Shown: positions 13,613 through 25,860, counted from the stretch's first letter. The stretch: DNA of 64,000 bases from Pegoplata infirma (GCA_963921195.1 OY992539.1:215308314-215372313); one strand, 5' to 3'. Notes: generated by a model not told the origin, from the sequence alone. Numbers and translations: made by a program.

Positions 13613-13959
13613 ATGTGTGCACTAGACCGATTTGGCTGAAATTACATACACTATTTGAGATATCGCCATTCTAAAATGGCGGTATTTACTACATTCAAAA
13701 TAAAACCTCAGTCCAGAAAAATCTGCTGAAAATACACCCATTTTGAGCCACATGATTTCAGCTGAAAAATTGCTGATTTTAGCAGATAAATATGTAAAAA
13801 TCTGTAAAATTAGATAAATAATCTGTTGTATTTTGCTATTTTCTAGAACTTAATGACAGAGATTTTAGTAAAAATATCCATTTCAGCAGCAAAATCTGCT
13901 TAAAGTTTGCTAATTCAAACTGAACGTTGTTTTACAGATTTTTTAACAGAGGTTTTCTT

Positions 13960-14280
13960 AAGTAAAAAATATCGTTAATGAAATTTGAAAAATGGCGAAT
14001 TTTCCATCCTACAGTCAAAAAATTAAAACAAAATCTTAAGTTTTCTTTCCTTAACACTTTCATAGAGCTTGAGACAAACTTTCACTTAAAAATAATTTAA
14101 CTCAAGTCCGATAATTTAAATCCGTTGCGCCTTTCGATCAAAGTTTTGGTTTTTTAGAAAATTTTCACCAAAAAACTCTAAATTTTGATCGAAGGGCGCC
14201 ATGGGTTTAAATGGTCTACTATCGATTAAATTAAGTTTTTGTCTAAATTCAGTTTTGTCCTATAAAATAGTCAATGAAAA
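13960..14280 (+). repeat. Dispersed repeat with GATCGAAGGGCGCC hairpin
   Basis: Contains AGAGCTTGAGACAAACTTTC and an inverted pair (GCGCCTTTCGATCAAAG against TTTTGATCGAAGGGCGCC) across about 50 bases. The same arrangement recurs at about 33920-34075, so this is a dispersed non-coding repeat. Confidence 0.6.
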
Positions 14281-14448
14281 AAAAATCTGACTGTGAGATT
14301 AAAAAAAAAAAATTAACGTATGAAAAACCTCCATTTTTAAAAATTTTTTGACAATTTTTAATATGCAATATCTCGTTTGACGGAATTTAGAAATTTCTTG
14401 ATGTTAGTATTCAGCATGCCAAAAAAATTAACAAATATAATATTTGGA

Positions 14449-14625
14449 GTATGTTTATTCTAGCTCGAGGTCATTATTTTCTTTACTAATTAAAACTATA
14501 TTCTCAGAGAATAATTTTCAAGAAAATTATATTTTAAATTTTTCGTTGGTCATTTCTGCAAGACTTAATCGACACGTGTTTCGGAATTTGTCAGATTCCA
14601 TAGTCAAGATTAATTAGTAAAATAA
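14449..14625 (+). mobile_element. Family E foldback, left-arm fragment
   Basis: Matches the left arm of the complete copy at 19584: ATGTTTATTCTAGCTCGAGG, TTTTCAAGAAAATTATATTT, GACTTAATCGACACGTGTTT and TCAGATTCCATAGTCAAGAT. The terminal TTTGAGG and the right arm are missing or decayed. Confidence 0.7.
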
Positions 14626-15014
14626 ATTTTTTTTTTTTTTTTTATTTTTTTAAAATTTTGGTAGAAATTTTCCAAAAATTCAAAATTCATAAGTTTTAGG
14701 CTTAGGAGAATACAAATTTACCCGGACCTTCAAAATAGGAAGAAAAACTTATTTGCCATGCAAAAAAATGCCGTTCTAATGTGCAAATGTATAAAATAAT
14801 ATCTACTCATTTGTGTACGTATGTATGCAACTACATGTATTGTCTATTACAAACACTTGTTATTGTTATTTATGCAAATTTGGTATTAATCCCTTGGTAG
14901 AGAGTTTAATAACCCATTGTTGGTGACTTGAAAAAACAATACCCTATTTACAAAAATCGTTAAAAAAAAATATTTTATAGAAACGTAAAATGTTATTGAA
15001 ATTTTAACATGCTC

Positions 15015-15610
15015 ATGAAAGCATCATGGCGTATAAGTAACACTTTTTCTAATATTAATATTACTCATACGTCACGTAATAGAATAAGTCTTATAATAAA
15101 ATTATGTGATTTTTGAAGGTACCAAGAAGGAAAAACATCTAACTACGTTTTGATGATTATTTTTGCATTGTATTAATGAAAATTTTCTAAAAAAAAAAAT
15201 AAAAAATAGTCCCATATTTCAGAAGTCTACCTCTTCTATTTTGGAATGTACCGCACATTCATTGAATGTTTTCAGAAGTCTACCTCTTCTATTTTGGAAT
15301 GTACCGCACATTCATTGAAAGTTTTGAGAATTGATCATGGACCAATATCCAGGTCAAACAGATCAAATGTTGGACCTGGAGGGCAATGTCTTTTGGTTCC
15401 TTTTTTGACTTGGAAATCGATTTTCAAGTTAAAAAAAGGAACCCAAAGACATTGCTACAGGTTCAATATTTTGTAAAGGCAACTTTTCCGTCCCCGACGA
15501 CTTTGAAATTAAAAAAAAAAAATCTAAATTTGCTTCACCCTATTAAACACTCGATACGTATAAGTAACATTTAAATTATATTAAAAATATCACTCATACG
15601 CCAAGTGTAC
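15015..15610. repeat. Complex of small inverted and direct repeats
   Basis: Two copies of a ~45-bp hairpin whose arms are CGTATAAGTAACA and TACTCATACG lie near 15030 and 15556; a third related one is the loop of the foldback at 16159. Between them a 52-bp segment starting CAGAAGTCTACCTCTTCTAT is duplicated head to tail (about 15222-15273, 15274-15325). About 15388-15455 is an inverted repeat: CAATGTCTTTTGGTTCC against GGAACCCAAAGACATTG. Non-coding. Confidence 0.7.
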
Positions 15611-16158
15611 TAGAGACCACTTTCAACACTTAATAACTTCAAATAAAAGAATTCCTCCCCTTCTATTATTTTTTTTTTATCATACAAATTAAGTTGCATT
15701 CCAAACACGTGCATTTTTTCTAAAGATTCTTCTTAAAAAAAATACAAATAAAATGTAATGAAAAGATATACAAAGAAATATAAAAAAAAATAATTGTTTA
15801 ATAAAAAAAAAAAAAAAATCTAGTAACCAAACCAACGACGATGACACATTTTGTCGTTCACAAACAATGACAATATTGTGACAAGTGTTAACACAAAAAA
15901 AAAAAAAAAACATAGAAAGTTTGCACGTAAAAAAAACAAGAAAACAAAAAATCAACATAGACGATTTTGTTATTACTTTTTTTATTCTGAGCTTAGAAAA
16001 AAAATTAAATAAAATCTGAAAAAAGGGACAATGACAGGTCAAAGACTTAACAACGAAAAGTAATGGAATATTAAATATGAAATTGTTATTATGTGAATTT
16101 TTTTATATTTTTTTTCGTGTAAGTAACCTACTTCTAGCACACTTCATAAACAATATAT
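15611..16158. other. Low-complexity spacer
   Basis: Poly-A/poly-T-rich. The minus-strand open frame at 15689-16042 is mostly Phe from T runs and has no domain signature. Nothing supported. Confidence 0.5.
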
Positions 16159-17240
16159 GAGGCATTCCACACCAAATGTCTCGCTACAGAAAAACATGTG
16201 TCCCATAAATTTCTGAATAGGTTGTTTGGATAGCCCTATATGTAACTAAGAAAATTGCGTTTTTGGTTTTTCAAATTTTCGAAAACTGGGCTTAGGAGGC
16301 GTGGTCAAATATTGGAAAAAAGGTAAAATTTGTGGCGAGTTGCCTTGATTAAATATTTATCACATTAAAACGGAATGCACCACAACGTCAAAAATTTACG
16401 TTCTTATATAGTTTTGTATGGGCTATCGATAAATTCTTTTTTTTTGGAAAATTTTCAGAACCCGTTCTGAAATTTTCAATTTTTTAAAAAAGTCAATTTA
16501 TCAAAAATCCGGCCACTTTTTTTTTTCTCTTTTATTTATTTTTTTAAAAGTTTAGATGTTTGTCCATCCACACAAAAAAAATCAGAAACACGTTCATCTT
16601 TTTTTTCGAGAAAATTGCATTTGAACTTTAAATTTCATAACAATTTTGTTATTTGCTTGTATTTCTTTGATTTAAAGTTGCGAATGAGTAATATTAATTA
16701 CATAAATATTCGTCATACGCTCTGTTGACACAAGAAAATAAAGCAAATTACTAAATTGTTATGAAATTTAAAGTTCAAATGCGATTTTCTCAAAAAAAAA
16801 GATGAACGTGTTTCTGATTTTTTTTGTGTGGATGGACAAACATCTAAACTTTTAAAAAAATAAATAAAAAAGAAAAAATAAAGTGGCCGGATTTTTGATA
16901 AATTGACTTTTTTAAAAAATGGAAAATTTCAGAACGGGTTCTGAAAATTTTCCAAAAAAAAATTTTTTAATCGATAGCCCATACAAAACTATATAAGAAC
17001 GTAAATTTTTGACATTGTGGTGCATTCCGTTTTAATGTGATAAATATTTAATCAAGGCAACTCGCCACAAATTTGACCATTTTTGCAATATTTGACCACG
17101 CCTCCTAAGCCCAGTTTTTGAAAAATTGAAAAACCAAAAACGCAATTTTCTAAGTTCCATATAGGGCTATCCATACCACCTATTCAGAAGTTTACGGTAC
17201 ACATGTTTTTTTTCGCTGGACATTTGGTGTGGAATGCCTC
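16159..17240. mobile_element. Family D foldback with ~500-bp arms
   Basis: Begins GAGGCATTCCACACCAAATG and ends CATTTGGTGTGGAATGCCTC. Almost the whole element is one inverted repeat: GGGCTTAGGAGGCGTGGTCA near 16290 faces TGACCACGCCTCCTAAGCCC near 17093, and AACTTTAAATTTCATAACAA faces its complement around the centre. The loop is only about 100 bases and contains an ATTCGTCATACGC hairpin motif. ATATAT is present at both flanks, but the target is itself AT-simple. No coding capacity. Confidence 0.9.
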
Positions 17241-17468
17241 ATATATAGATGGATGTCAGACGGAGCTGTTTAATTTAAAACATTTTTTTTTTACAAGAGT
17301 GGAAGGCTAGAGGGGCATAAAGCTGGAGATATTACACCTAGTATTTTTAAGTTTTAAAGCACACCCATCCAGAAAGAAATTGCCAGCGGTACAAAAGATT
17401 ACTTACTGACAAAGAAGATTTTTTTTTTTTTTGGAAAATAGAGTACTTTTTCAGTGTTGGAAATAATA

Positions 17469-18082
17469 ACACCATCCGCCAGCCAATTTTAAACATGAAC
17501 CGGATGATATACGTCTGAAAGTAGAGATCAAATGGAGTAAAGCTGCATTTACAGTTTTTCATTTCGTGATCCTGTTTCTTTTAAAATAACTTCAAAGTTT
17601 TAAAGGATTACATTCTGAATTTTTGAATTTTTTTTAATATTTGTACTTATCTTGAAATAAAACTATTGATAGCCAATTAAAGAGGAGGATCTCCCCTAAT
17701 TTTGCCATATCAGTATAAAAGGATGTGCATAATGTCTTTTAAAAACTTCATCAAAATATTTTGTTGAAAATTGAAGGATAAAGTTTTGAAAGGACGTTCC
17801 TTACCTTCTTTTTCCTGTTATGTAAAAATAATAAAAAAAATAGGAAAATTCGAGGAGATCTTACTATTTCATTTGTCATTACTAGTGGCATCCTAGGACA
17901 AGTACAAATATAAAAATATTTTATAAAATTTAGTCCTCCAAAATTTTGAAATCCTTTTAAATGGAAACTGGATCACGAAATGAAAAACTGTAAATGCAGT
18001 TTTACTACATTTAATCTCTAGTTTCAAACGTATACTATCCAGTTCGTGCTTAACTATTTTTCCCCTTTTTGTCGGACGGTGT
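17469..18082. mobile_element. Family B foldback
   Basis: ACACCATCCGCCAGCCAATT at the left and GTCGGACGGTGTT at the right, with the family landmarks GCTGCATTTACAGTTTTTC, GAGGAGGATCTCCCCTAATT, CCTAGGACAAGTACAAATAT and AAATGCAGTTTTACTACATT in order. The arms are more diverged than in the 9931 copy. Non-autonomous. Confidence 0.85.
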
Positions 18083-18466
18083 TATATGTGGTTTTTTAAT
18101 ATCTCTCATAGTTTTCGAGAAATTCGAATATTGTAATTTTTTGCAATTTAACCGCGATTTTTGCAAAAGGTGCCCGATCGAAGATTTTGATTTTTATTGC
18201 TAAACTTTTCTCCTAAATACATATTCAAAAAAAAAAAAATATGGTGACCCCACTTTTAGGTTGCACTCAAAATATTTTGTAGGCAAAAAAAAATGAAAAA
18301 CACATTTAAAGTTATAAAAAAATTGAAAACCATCCCAGTAATAATTCATTTGTTTTAACAAACATCAACATTTATTTTTTACTGTTCATAAAATTTTCTA
18401 AAATAAATAACATTGAACATTAAATAACGTCACTTTCATTTTTTTAACCAACAAATTTAAAAAAAA
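18083..18466. other. AT-rich spacer
   Basis: No gene, tandem array or paired termini visible. Confidence 0.4.
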
Positions 18467-19351
18467 AACAAGTTGAAAAGTTGAATTCGACTTGGCCGAA
18501 TCAATGAATACCCTCCACAATGCCCTTTTTAAGTGATAGTAAATTTTCTAACGTGAAAAAAAAAATTTTGATTAGAAATATTTTATTTTGTGTAAAAACA
18601 CTTTTTTTAAACTAATTTTTGAAAAAAAAAAAAAATAATAATTTACAAATTTTTTTTTTTGAGTGTAAAAATAATTTTGTGAGTGTAAAATTTTTTTTGA
18701 GTGTAAAATTTTTTTTGAGTGTATTTTTTATTTTTTTTTAGTGTAAAAATATTTTTGAGTGACAAAAATACGTTGTAAAATATTTTTCTGACTACCGTGT
18801 TTTTAAAACATGTTTAACGGGTTTTCAACACGTGAATTTAAGGTGAAGCTAATCTGAAATTTACGGTTTTGCTAATAACTTTTGAACCAGGCCAGGGGAA
18901 CGACAAAAATATATGCCGGGCTTCAGCATCCTCAGAACTGCCTTTTAAAAGATTTTTATCTCGTAAATTCACGAAAAACCCTTGCCGAAATTCAGTCATT
19001 TGCTCATAACTTTTGAACCACTGGACCGATTTCGCTGGATTGCAATACCAACCTGACCTGGTAAATGCCCAACATATATGCAAAACTTCAGGAGCTTCCG
19101 TAAAGTCTTTCAAAAGTTAGCGTGTTTTCAACAGCAGACAGACAGACAGACAGACGGACAGACGGACAGACGGACGAACGGACGGACGGACGGACGGACG
19201 GACGGACGGACGGACGGACATCGCTAGATCGTCTTAGAATCGATCGAGGATCATGAATATATATACTTTATGGGGTCCTAGACCAACATTTCGAGGTGTT
19301 ACAAACGGAATGACAAACTTATATATACCCTCTATCACTAGAGTGGAGGGT
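18467..19351 (+). mobile_element. Family A element, near-complete copy
   Basis: Starts ACAAGTTGAAAAGTTGAATT followed by a GACTTGGCCGAATC dyad and AATACCCTCCACAATG; ends AGTGGAGGGTATAATAA. The start and end therefore carry complementary CCCTCCAC/GTGGAGGG boxes. Order inside: minisatellite of TTTTTTTGAGTGTAAAA (18655-18745), two copies of an ACTTTTGAACCACTGGACCG module, the GACA/GACG microsatellite (19134-19218), then ATCGCTAGATCG and ATCATGAATATATATACTTT. The translated frames crossing it are by-products of the repeat modules. A Helitron/Helentron-like or other non-autonomous nature is possible but not shown. Confidence 0.75.
19134..19218 (+). repeat. GACA/GACG tetranucleotide microsatellite
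   Basis: A run of CAGA units changes to GGACAGAC and then to GGAC units. It sits at the same place in every fuller family A copy but is expanded here (about 85 bp against 20-30 bp elsewhere), so the expansion is specific to this copy. Confidence 0.9.
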
Positions 19352-19583
19352 ATAATAATCTACGAAAACATTAAAAATTAATGATTTTTGTTTTATTTTT
19401 ACCAACAAATTTCAAAAAAAAATGCCTACGTTTTTACAATTTTTCTATTAAATTATTTTTTTAAAAAATTTTTAATAAAATTTTGGGGAACCGATCCCGC
19501 AATCAACTACATTCTGGCCAGACACCCTACCCATCGTTCCAAAGTCACTTAATACAAACATGTTTTTATATTTCTATAAATAT

Positions 19584-20108
19584 TTTGAGGATGTTTATTC
19601 TGGCTCGAGGTCATTATGTTCTTTACTAATTAAAACCATGATATTCTCATAGCATAATTTTCAAGAAAATTATTTTTTTGTTTTATATTTATTTATGTTG
19701 GTCATTTTTGCAAGACTTAATCGACACGTGTTTCGGAATTTGTCAAGATTCCATGATTTACTACAAAGTAGCAAACGAGTCTAATGACAAATCGTTTGTG
19801 CACAAACTAGAATATTAATACATATTCGCCTCTATTCACAATGAGAATTAGAAAGACGAAGAAATTGTACCATACTAATAAGGCAACGATTGTCAATAAC
19901 CAACAAAAATATTTAAAACAATTTTACATACGATAGTCCATTGGACTCATTGTGAATGGAGGCGAATATGTATTAATATTCTAGTTTGTGCACAAACGAT
20001 TTGTCATTAGACAAAAAAATAATTTTCTTGAAAATTATGCTATGAGAATATCATGGTTTTAATTAGTAAAGAAAATAATGACCCCGAGCCATAATAAACA
20101 TCCTCAAA
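19584..20108. mobile_element. Family E foldback, complete copy
   Basis: Begins TTTGAGGATGTTTATTCTGG and ends with the matching inverted TAATAAACATCCTCAAA. A second inverted pair lies further in (GACAAATCGTTTGTGCACAA against TTGTGCACAAACGATTTGTC, and CATATTCGCCTCTATTCACA against its complement), so the arms are about 200 bp. Short central loop, no open frame. Partial copies lie at 14449, 27955 and 63423. Confidence 0.85.
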
Positions 20109-20212
20109 ATATAATATTTTAAAGGTCGAATAAAACAATTGTTATTTTTTAATAAAAATTAATCAGAATTTGAAAATTAAAAATTTTTTAAAATACATTC
20201 GGTGAACAGAAA

Positions 20213-20440
20213 GAATTTGAAACAAATTTCAATCAACAAAAACGCAGATTCAATCAATTTTTTGATTCAAATTTCTTCAATCAAGAAAATTATTATACAA
20301 ATCTTCAAATTGTAGGTGATTATTGAATATTTTTCAATCGAACATTTTCGCGATTTTGATCACAAATTTGATCAATTTATAGTCAATTTAGTTGACCAAT
20401 AGATTTAATTTAATATTTTTATCCAATAATTTTTTGTGTG
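20213..20440 (+). mobile_element. Family C element, internally deleted
   Basis: Starts AACAGAAAGAATTTGAAACA, carries CAATCAACAAAAACGCAGAT and ends CCAATAATTTTTTGTGTG. Compared with the 9368 copy, the middle ~250 bp including the ATGTTGCCAAC block is missing. Confidence 0.65.
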
Positions 20441-20459
20441 TATTCAATTTTGTGCACAT

Positions 20460-20875
20460 TTGTCAACCAGCAGCCTAGTTAAAGCATTTTTTTATGTGGA
20501 ATGTACCAAAATTTTCGAGGTGTCCTTAAATTTTCGTTAATAACTTTTGAACCGCTGAACCGATATCGCTCAAATGCAAACTGCTCGGACAACAAAATGT
20601 AAATATATTAAGTTTCTGTTAAATATTTTGGCCGTGATCGCCATTTCAATAGACAGACGGACATCGCTAGAATGTCTGCTAAACGATCACAGATCAATAG
20701 GGCAAGTACTTTCATGAAAATGCATGTTTTTACTCGGAATTCTAAACATAACATGAATTATATATCTATCCGAATCAGTAAATTTGCAATAAAATGGCAT
20801 CGATTTGTAGTTGCATATTTTTGCATATTTTGGTATAAATGCATATTTTTACATATTTTCAAATTGCACTTTTTT
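20460..20875 (+). mobile_element. Family A fragment joined to a family H fragment
   Basis: 20460-20680 has the family A modules TGTCAACCAGCAGCCTAGTT, AACTTTTGAACCGCTGAACC and CAGACGGACATCGCTAGAAT. From about 20700 it becomes family H: CATGAAAATGCATGTTTTTA, AAAATGGCATCGATTTGTAG and repeated TGCATATTTTTGCATATTTT. Both are truncated and no boundary repeat is visible, suggesting an old join or deletion. Confidence 0.6.
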
Positions 20876-21975
20876 TAATTTTCATCAACATTTTTTCAAA
20901 AACTCATTTCAAAAACATTTAATTAATCCAAAACCGATTCACTATTTCTTGTAAAAAATATTACTTTCTTATAGAAATTATATTTTGAGAAATTTTTTAT
21001 AGAAATTTGTTTCTGAAATAATATTTTTTGATTCTTAAAAAAAGTTTTATATTTTCCTATTTTGAAATATTTTACTATTCGACAAGAATTTAAAAATTTC
21101 TAACAGGAAAATTGAAATATATATAAAGGAAACGATTTAAAGGTGGTGGTGTTTCGGCTTATCGGCCTTATCAGTGTTTACAAATTTCGTTGTTTCCTTT
21201 TGAAACAATATGGATCTTCGGGAAAATTTCGATAACTTCCAAACTAACAGGAATATCGTCTAAAGCAAAAATACGTGTCTACTTAAATTTAATAGTGATT
21301 ATTTCGTGTACTTATGAATATCGTAGGTCTATGTTTTCGAATAAATACCGCCCCAAAATTTACACATTTTCATGAAAAAATTTTTTTAACGAAGCCGAAT
21401 TTTCACAATGTTATGCCACCGTTGAATAGGCATTAAAAAACCTTTCTTCTCATACAGAAACATCATATAGTTTCTTAGAATGAAATGGCTGAAAAATCCA
21501 AAAAACGGGTTTTCCCCAATTTTTTGAACCCTTAAATTTCCGATATGCCCGTTAAGCCGAGACACCCCAACCTTAGAATTGTCTCTTTTATATATATTTT
21601 AAGTTTCAGGCGAATCGGTTCATAAGGGTTGGAATACTTTACTTGTTAGTGAGAAACAAATATGATTTTGAAATTAAACCAGTATCACATCAAACCTAAT
21701 GAAAACAAGTTGGTAGATGTTTGCATATTTGCCGTCGGCAAATGTTAAATGCAGTTTTTGTTTTTTAAAGAAGACAAATTCTCTCGTTCTAAGACAAGGG
21801 AGGTTTGTTTAATTTTCATTAAAATGTTTTGGTAAATGAGCAAAATGGTATCCGTCTGTCTATGGAAAGTAAAATGCAGTCCAAACCAAAAGAATTGTAA
21901 ATTTTGTTAATAAGCAAAATCAAATCCAAGACATTTAAAAAAAAAAAAATTTTAAAAAAAATTTTAAATTTTAAT
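20876..21975. other. Spacer without recognised features
   Basis: No gene found; the short open frame around 21190-21375 has no motif. About 21850-21895 repeats the CCGTCTGTCTATGGAAAGTA / AATGCAGTCCAAACCAAAA phrase of 10970-11035 and is a dispersed-repeat fragment. Confidence 0.4.
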
Positions 21976-22162
21976 TCTGTTAATAATTTTCACATATAGA
22001 ATATAACTGACTATTAACTGAATAAATTGGACATTAAAAGTTTTTCTGATGATTATAATAACTGGATTATATGAAACTAGTAAAAAACGAACCAGGATGT
22101 CTTAAATTTTTAGAAAAATAAATTTTTCTTTCGCACCTTTCTCAATTCAAACCATATATAAC
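21976..22162 (+). repeat. ~180-bp direct duplication, copy 1
   Basis: CTGTTAATAATTTTCACATA through CTCAATTCAAACCATATAT recurs at 22844-23023 with only scattered differences, including the 60-base stretch around GATGATTATAATAACTGGAT. The two copies bracket about 680 bp of unrelated sequence. Confidence 0.9.
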
Positions 22163-22552
22163 ATGATTAAAAAAATTATAATACATAATTATAATAAGAG
22201 CCTGAGCTCAACTGTCTTTACAGAAAAACAAAAATTTGAAAATAACGACTTTAAGTCGGCCTAAGTGGCAATAATAGTATCTTTGGAAAGTGGCAACACC
22301 TAACATTTGTGTCTACTAAATATAGACCATGTTCTGGCAAGGTTGCAAAATAAGTACTTAGATCAGAGTTGATGAAGGAGAGGAGGACGAATGATGATTA
22401 CTAAAAAATTGAATTTATTCACCATAATGCAATTTCACATTCTTCTGTACGAAAAAACAACAGCAACAACCACACAAGAATTGAAAAACCATGATTTAGT
22501 TGATACTTGCTTAACAGCCAACTTAGCGTATCGGTCTAGAGTGATCGTACCT
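22163..22552. other. Interval between direct repeats, part 1
   Basis: Slightly less AT-biased than its surroundings. The open frame 22391-22576 runs into a MITE and shows no domain. No gene supported. Confidence 0.4.
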
Positions 22553-22781
22553 ACACTCAAAACAATTCTACAGTAAAAGGTTTAGTAAGTGATATTGTAC
22601 CCAAATCTACTAATTAGTTACTAATTTTAGTATCTTCAAAGTACTAAAATTAGTATTTTTTACTGGTTTTTACTAATATTAGTTAAAAATTTTAGTATTG
22701 GTTACCAATTTCTGCACTAGGTCCTTTTGGACTAAAATTAGTTAAATTTTTAGTATTGAATCCCACGTTTTTTTTTGAGTG
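22553..22781. mobile_element. Short MITE with ACACTCAAAA ends
   Basis: Left end ACACTCAAAACAATTCTACA and right end GTTTTTTTTTGAGTGT form a short terminal inverted repeat; the interior is made of ACTAAAATTAGT / ACTAATTTTAGT self-complementary words. About 229 bp, non-coding. Confidence 0.55.
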
Positions 22782-22785
22782 TAAG

Positions 22786-22843
22786 AGGCAGTTAATAGCA
22801 AAAACATTACAGATTCATGGGTTCAATCCTTGGCGGCTGCGAT
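22786..22843 (+). other. tRNA-like fragment (possible SINE remnant)
   Basis: AGAGGCAGTTAATAGCA resembles a tRNA D-arm/A-box and CATGGGTTCAATCC contains a B-box consensus GGTTCAATCC. The spacing is too short for a full tRNA and the anticodon arm does not fold. It ends exactly at the second copy of the direct repeat. Confidence 0.3.
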
Positions 22844-23023
22844 CTGTTAATAATTTTCACATATAGAATAAAATTGACTACTAAATTTGATATTAAAAGT
22901 TTTTCTGATGATTATAATAACTGGATTATATGAAACTAGTAAAAAACGAACCAGGATGTCTTAAATTTTTAGAAAAATAAATTCTTCTTTCACACCTTTC
23001 TCAATTCAAACCATATATTTAAT
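22844..23023 (+). repeat. ~180-bp direct duplication, copy 2
   Basis: Second copy of 21976-22162. Differences are a few substitutions and one small indel, so the duplication is younger than most repeats here. Confidence 0.9.
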
Positions 23024-23215
23024 CAATTTTTGTTCATCAAAATTTTTTTTATCAAAAATTTTTTTCATTAAAATTTTTTTTATTACAAATTTTTTTTCAT
23101 CAAAATTTTTTTTTATTAAGAATTTTTTCTCAAAAATTTTTTTTCATCAAAAAAAAAAAAGATTTAAAAAATTCTTTTCATAAAAAAAAAAAATTGACAA
23201 TATTTTTCACCAAAA
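23024..23215. repeat. AT-rich minisatellite, ~19-bp degenerate unit
   Basis: Units of the form CATCAAAATTTTTTTTATTA repeat about eight times with heavy drift. Similar ACCAAAATTTTTTTT tracts occur at 41430-41500 and 42895-42950. Confidence 0.6.
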
Positions 23216-23868
23216 TTACTTTTTCACCAAGTCTCAACTTCTTCTGACAAAAAACAATTTTTCATTTGTTTAATAAAAGTACAAAAAAGAAGTGAGCGTA
23301 ATAAATGCGTCTGTGCCGAATCTTTTATACCCTTCAAAATGTAAAAAAAGATTTTTTTACACTAAAGTAATACAGTTTTATTGTTTTTTATAGCCACGCC
23401 CACAAAAGGGGCAGAAGTAGTTTAATTTTCTTCTGGGTCCAAGTTGGTTTCTTTCAGAGTTTGGTTTACACCATGTCTCAGAATATGAGAATTTTTCTGT
23501 TAAAAAATCTTAAAATATTTTTTTACGAAAAAAAAACAAGAAAAATGATTTAGTTCTTAAAATTTTTCTATAGAAAAAATTTCTCAAAATCTAAAATTAT
23601 TTCTACAAAAAGTCTGTTTTCCATATCGACACACAAAATAATAACTCTGTAAATCTCAATTTGACAGAGTTTTCTGTCAAAATACAAAAAATACAAAAAA
23701 GCAAAGTTTTATCTGTTATTTTACTTTTAGCTTTGTAATCTTTATTTTACATATAATAAACAGAGTTCTGTAAAAATACAGATTTATACAAAATACTTTG
23801 TAAAAAACTATATTATCTGTAATTTTTCTTATTACTATGTAATCTTTATTTCACATTTCTGTAAAAAT

Positions 23869-24299
23869 CAGGGATGGAAAATCGGAATTTTGAAATAGTA
23901 CTGTAGTTCAACCAAAAAAGTACTTTTTCGCCCTCGATGGTACTAAAAAAATTAACGTCCAGTTTCTGTACGACGAATAAGAAGAAACTAGGCATAATTC
24001 AATACAAAAGTTCCTAAATTGAGGACATCCTTATTCATTTATTTATTTTTTTAGAGAAAACTTCAATAAAGGTTAGCTAAAATCAAAAATTTCATTTATT
24101 TGAAGCTTTTGAAACATTTTCCAAAGAAAATCGGTCGATTTTCGGATTTTTTTGTGAAAATTTTTGAAATTTTGGTTGAAAAATGTATGAAATTGTCTGG
24201 TACAGAAAAGATACTAAATCAGTCGTGGGGGTACTACAGTATCTTTGAGAGTGAAAAAGTACTGAAAAAAGTACTAAAGTACTAACTTTTCCATCCCTG
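23869..24299. mobile_element. hAT MITE, 431 bp, with 8-bp target duplication
   Basis: Ends CAGGGATGGAAAATC and TTTTCCATCCCTG are inverted repeats, and GTAAAAAT flanks both sides exactly (23861-23868 and 24300-24307). An 8-bp duplication with CAGGG-type ends is characteristic of the hAT superfamily. AGTACT words are frequent near both ends. The frame at 24100-24285 shows no transposase motif. The exact duplication argues for a relatively recent insertion. Confidence 0.9.
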
Positions 24300-24650
24300 G
24301 TAAAAATACTATTTTGAGAATAATTTTTTCGAAATTTTCTCCCTAATTTTTTTTTTCTAACTAAAACAAAAAAATTCTCTTAAAAAAACTTTTAAAATAT
24401 TTGTAAAATAACATGCATTTTACTAAACTTTGTAAATTTACAGTTTTTCTGCAAAATTTTGGTTGATTAATATACATTTTACAAATATATGTTAATTTAC
24501 ACAATTTTTCTCTGTAAAATGGTGGTCACATTTAACCGATAATTTACTAGAAACTCTGCAATTTTACAGTTTTGTTTGTTCAAATCATTTTACAAAGTTT
24601 ATTAGTAAAATTTCCAAGTAATGTTGCTAGCTGGAAATGTATGGTGTACT

Positions 24651-25855
24651 CAGTGTTGCCATATATTTTTTTGAAAAAACTTTTTATTTCTGAAAAAAAA
24701 TCTTTTTTTTTGTGAAAAAATCTTTTTTTACAAAAGTATTGAAAAAATTAAAAATTAATACATTATGTATTTTCATTATGTATTTTCAATTCATTTTTTA
24801 TATCAAGTGTAAAAAAATAATAAAAAAAAAACAACCAAGCGTTCATTTGAAGCTCGAAAGGACTCATAAAAGAGTTCTTAGACGTTCAGAAAACATAATC
24901 CCTTTTTCTTAGCGCTCTTATATCATAATAATAATTTTAATCCAACGATCAGTTTTTATTTAGTTTTCGCAATTTAATTGCAAATCATTTTTAATAATTA
25001 ATTAAACCTAACCGAGAACTGGTTACAATGACCGTCGTCTCGTTGTATCGTAATCGACCAAGGGTTTAGTGGGAATCGAACCCACGACCCCCTGTTTCAT
25101 AGGCTAGCATGCTACCAACTAACCTACAGGGGCCTTATATGACTCATAAAAGATTCTGAAAAATATACGTTAGTATTCTTTCCTGACTCTTTTATGAATG
25201 TTCAAAAAAACATATTTTGAATTTTTTACATATCCAGAATTAAGATTCAAACATGAATCTTTCAGGAATCCAAAAGTCGAGCGTTCTATTAATTTTTTGG
25301 AGCCTTGAAAGAGTCATAACTTATGAAGGCTCAGAAAATTGTACACAGTAAGCAAATATCAAACACCGGTGCATGCTCGACAATATATGACGGATTGGAT
25401 CTATATGTGGTAAAATCTGTTTTTGGTGCAACAATTTAAGAGAAAAATTATTCTATGTTGGCAACTTACAGATTTAAGTGAATATCGTGTGGAATTTTCA
25501 TATGGCGACCAAGTCAAAGAATGGTCTGATTTTAAATGGATTTAATAAGGTTACCAAGCTAAAAACAAAATTGTAATCGAATATTTCATATTTTCATAGG
25601 ATAAAGACGTATTTAATTGTAACCGTTTACATAGACTGAATCGGTCGGTATACTAAAAGCTTGGTCTACGACCAATATTTCGGGTATTTACAAAAAAAAA
25701 ATGATGCTTTTTGTATTTTTTAACTAATTAAGAAAAACTTGAAAAAAACTTTATTATTTTCCAAAAAACTTATTTTTTTAGAAAAAATTTTGAAATCTTT
25801 TTAGCACCTCAAAAAACTTGCAAAAAAAGGGAAATCTTGATATATGGCAACACTG
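24651..25855. mobile_element. hAT element, 1205 bp, with 8-bp target duplication
   Basis: Ends CAGTGTTGCCATATAT and ATATATGGCAACACTG are perfect inverted repeats, flanked by exact copies of GGTGTACT (24643-24650, 25856-25863). The subterminal regions are rich in GAAAAAACTTTTTATT-like words on both sides. The interior has no transposase signature but carries a tRNA-derived block (25062-25134), so the element is non-autonomous and has captured or received a second repeat. Confidence 0.92.
25062..25134 (-). tRNA. tRNA-derived sequence (pseudo-tRNA or SINE head)
   Basis: On the minus strand, 73 nt start GGCCCCTGTAGGTTAGTTGG and contain a good D-loop/A-box, then GTGGGTTCGATTCCCAC, a perfect T-arm with a B-box, then seven bases TAAACCC. 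The acceptor ends do not pair with each other and the anticodon stem is broken. Instead CCCCTGT near the 5' end can pair with ACAGGGG in the anticodon region. I read it as a degenerate tRNA gene or tRNA-derived SINE inside a hAT element, not a working tRNA. Confidence 0.55.
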
Positions 25856-25860
25856 GGTGT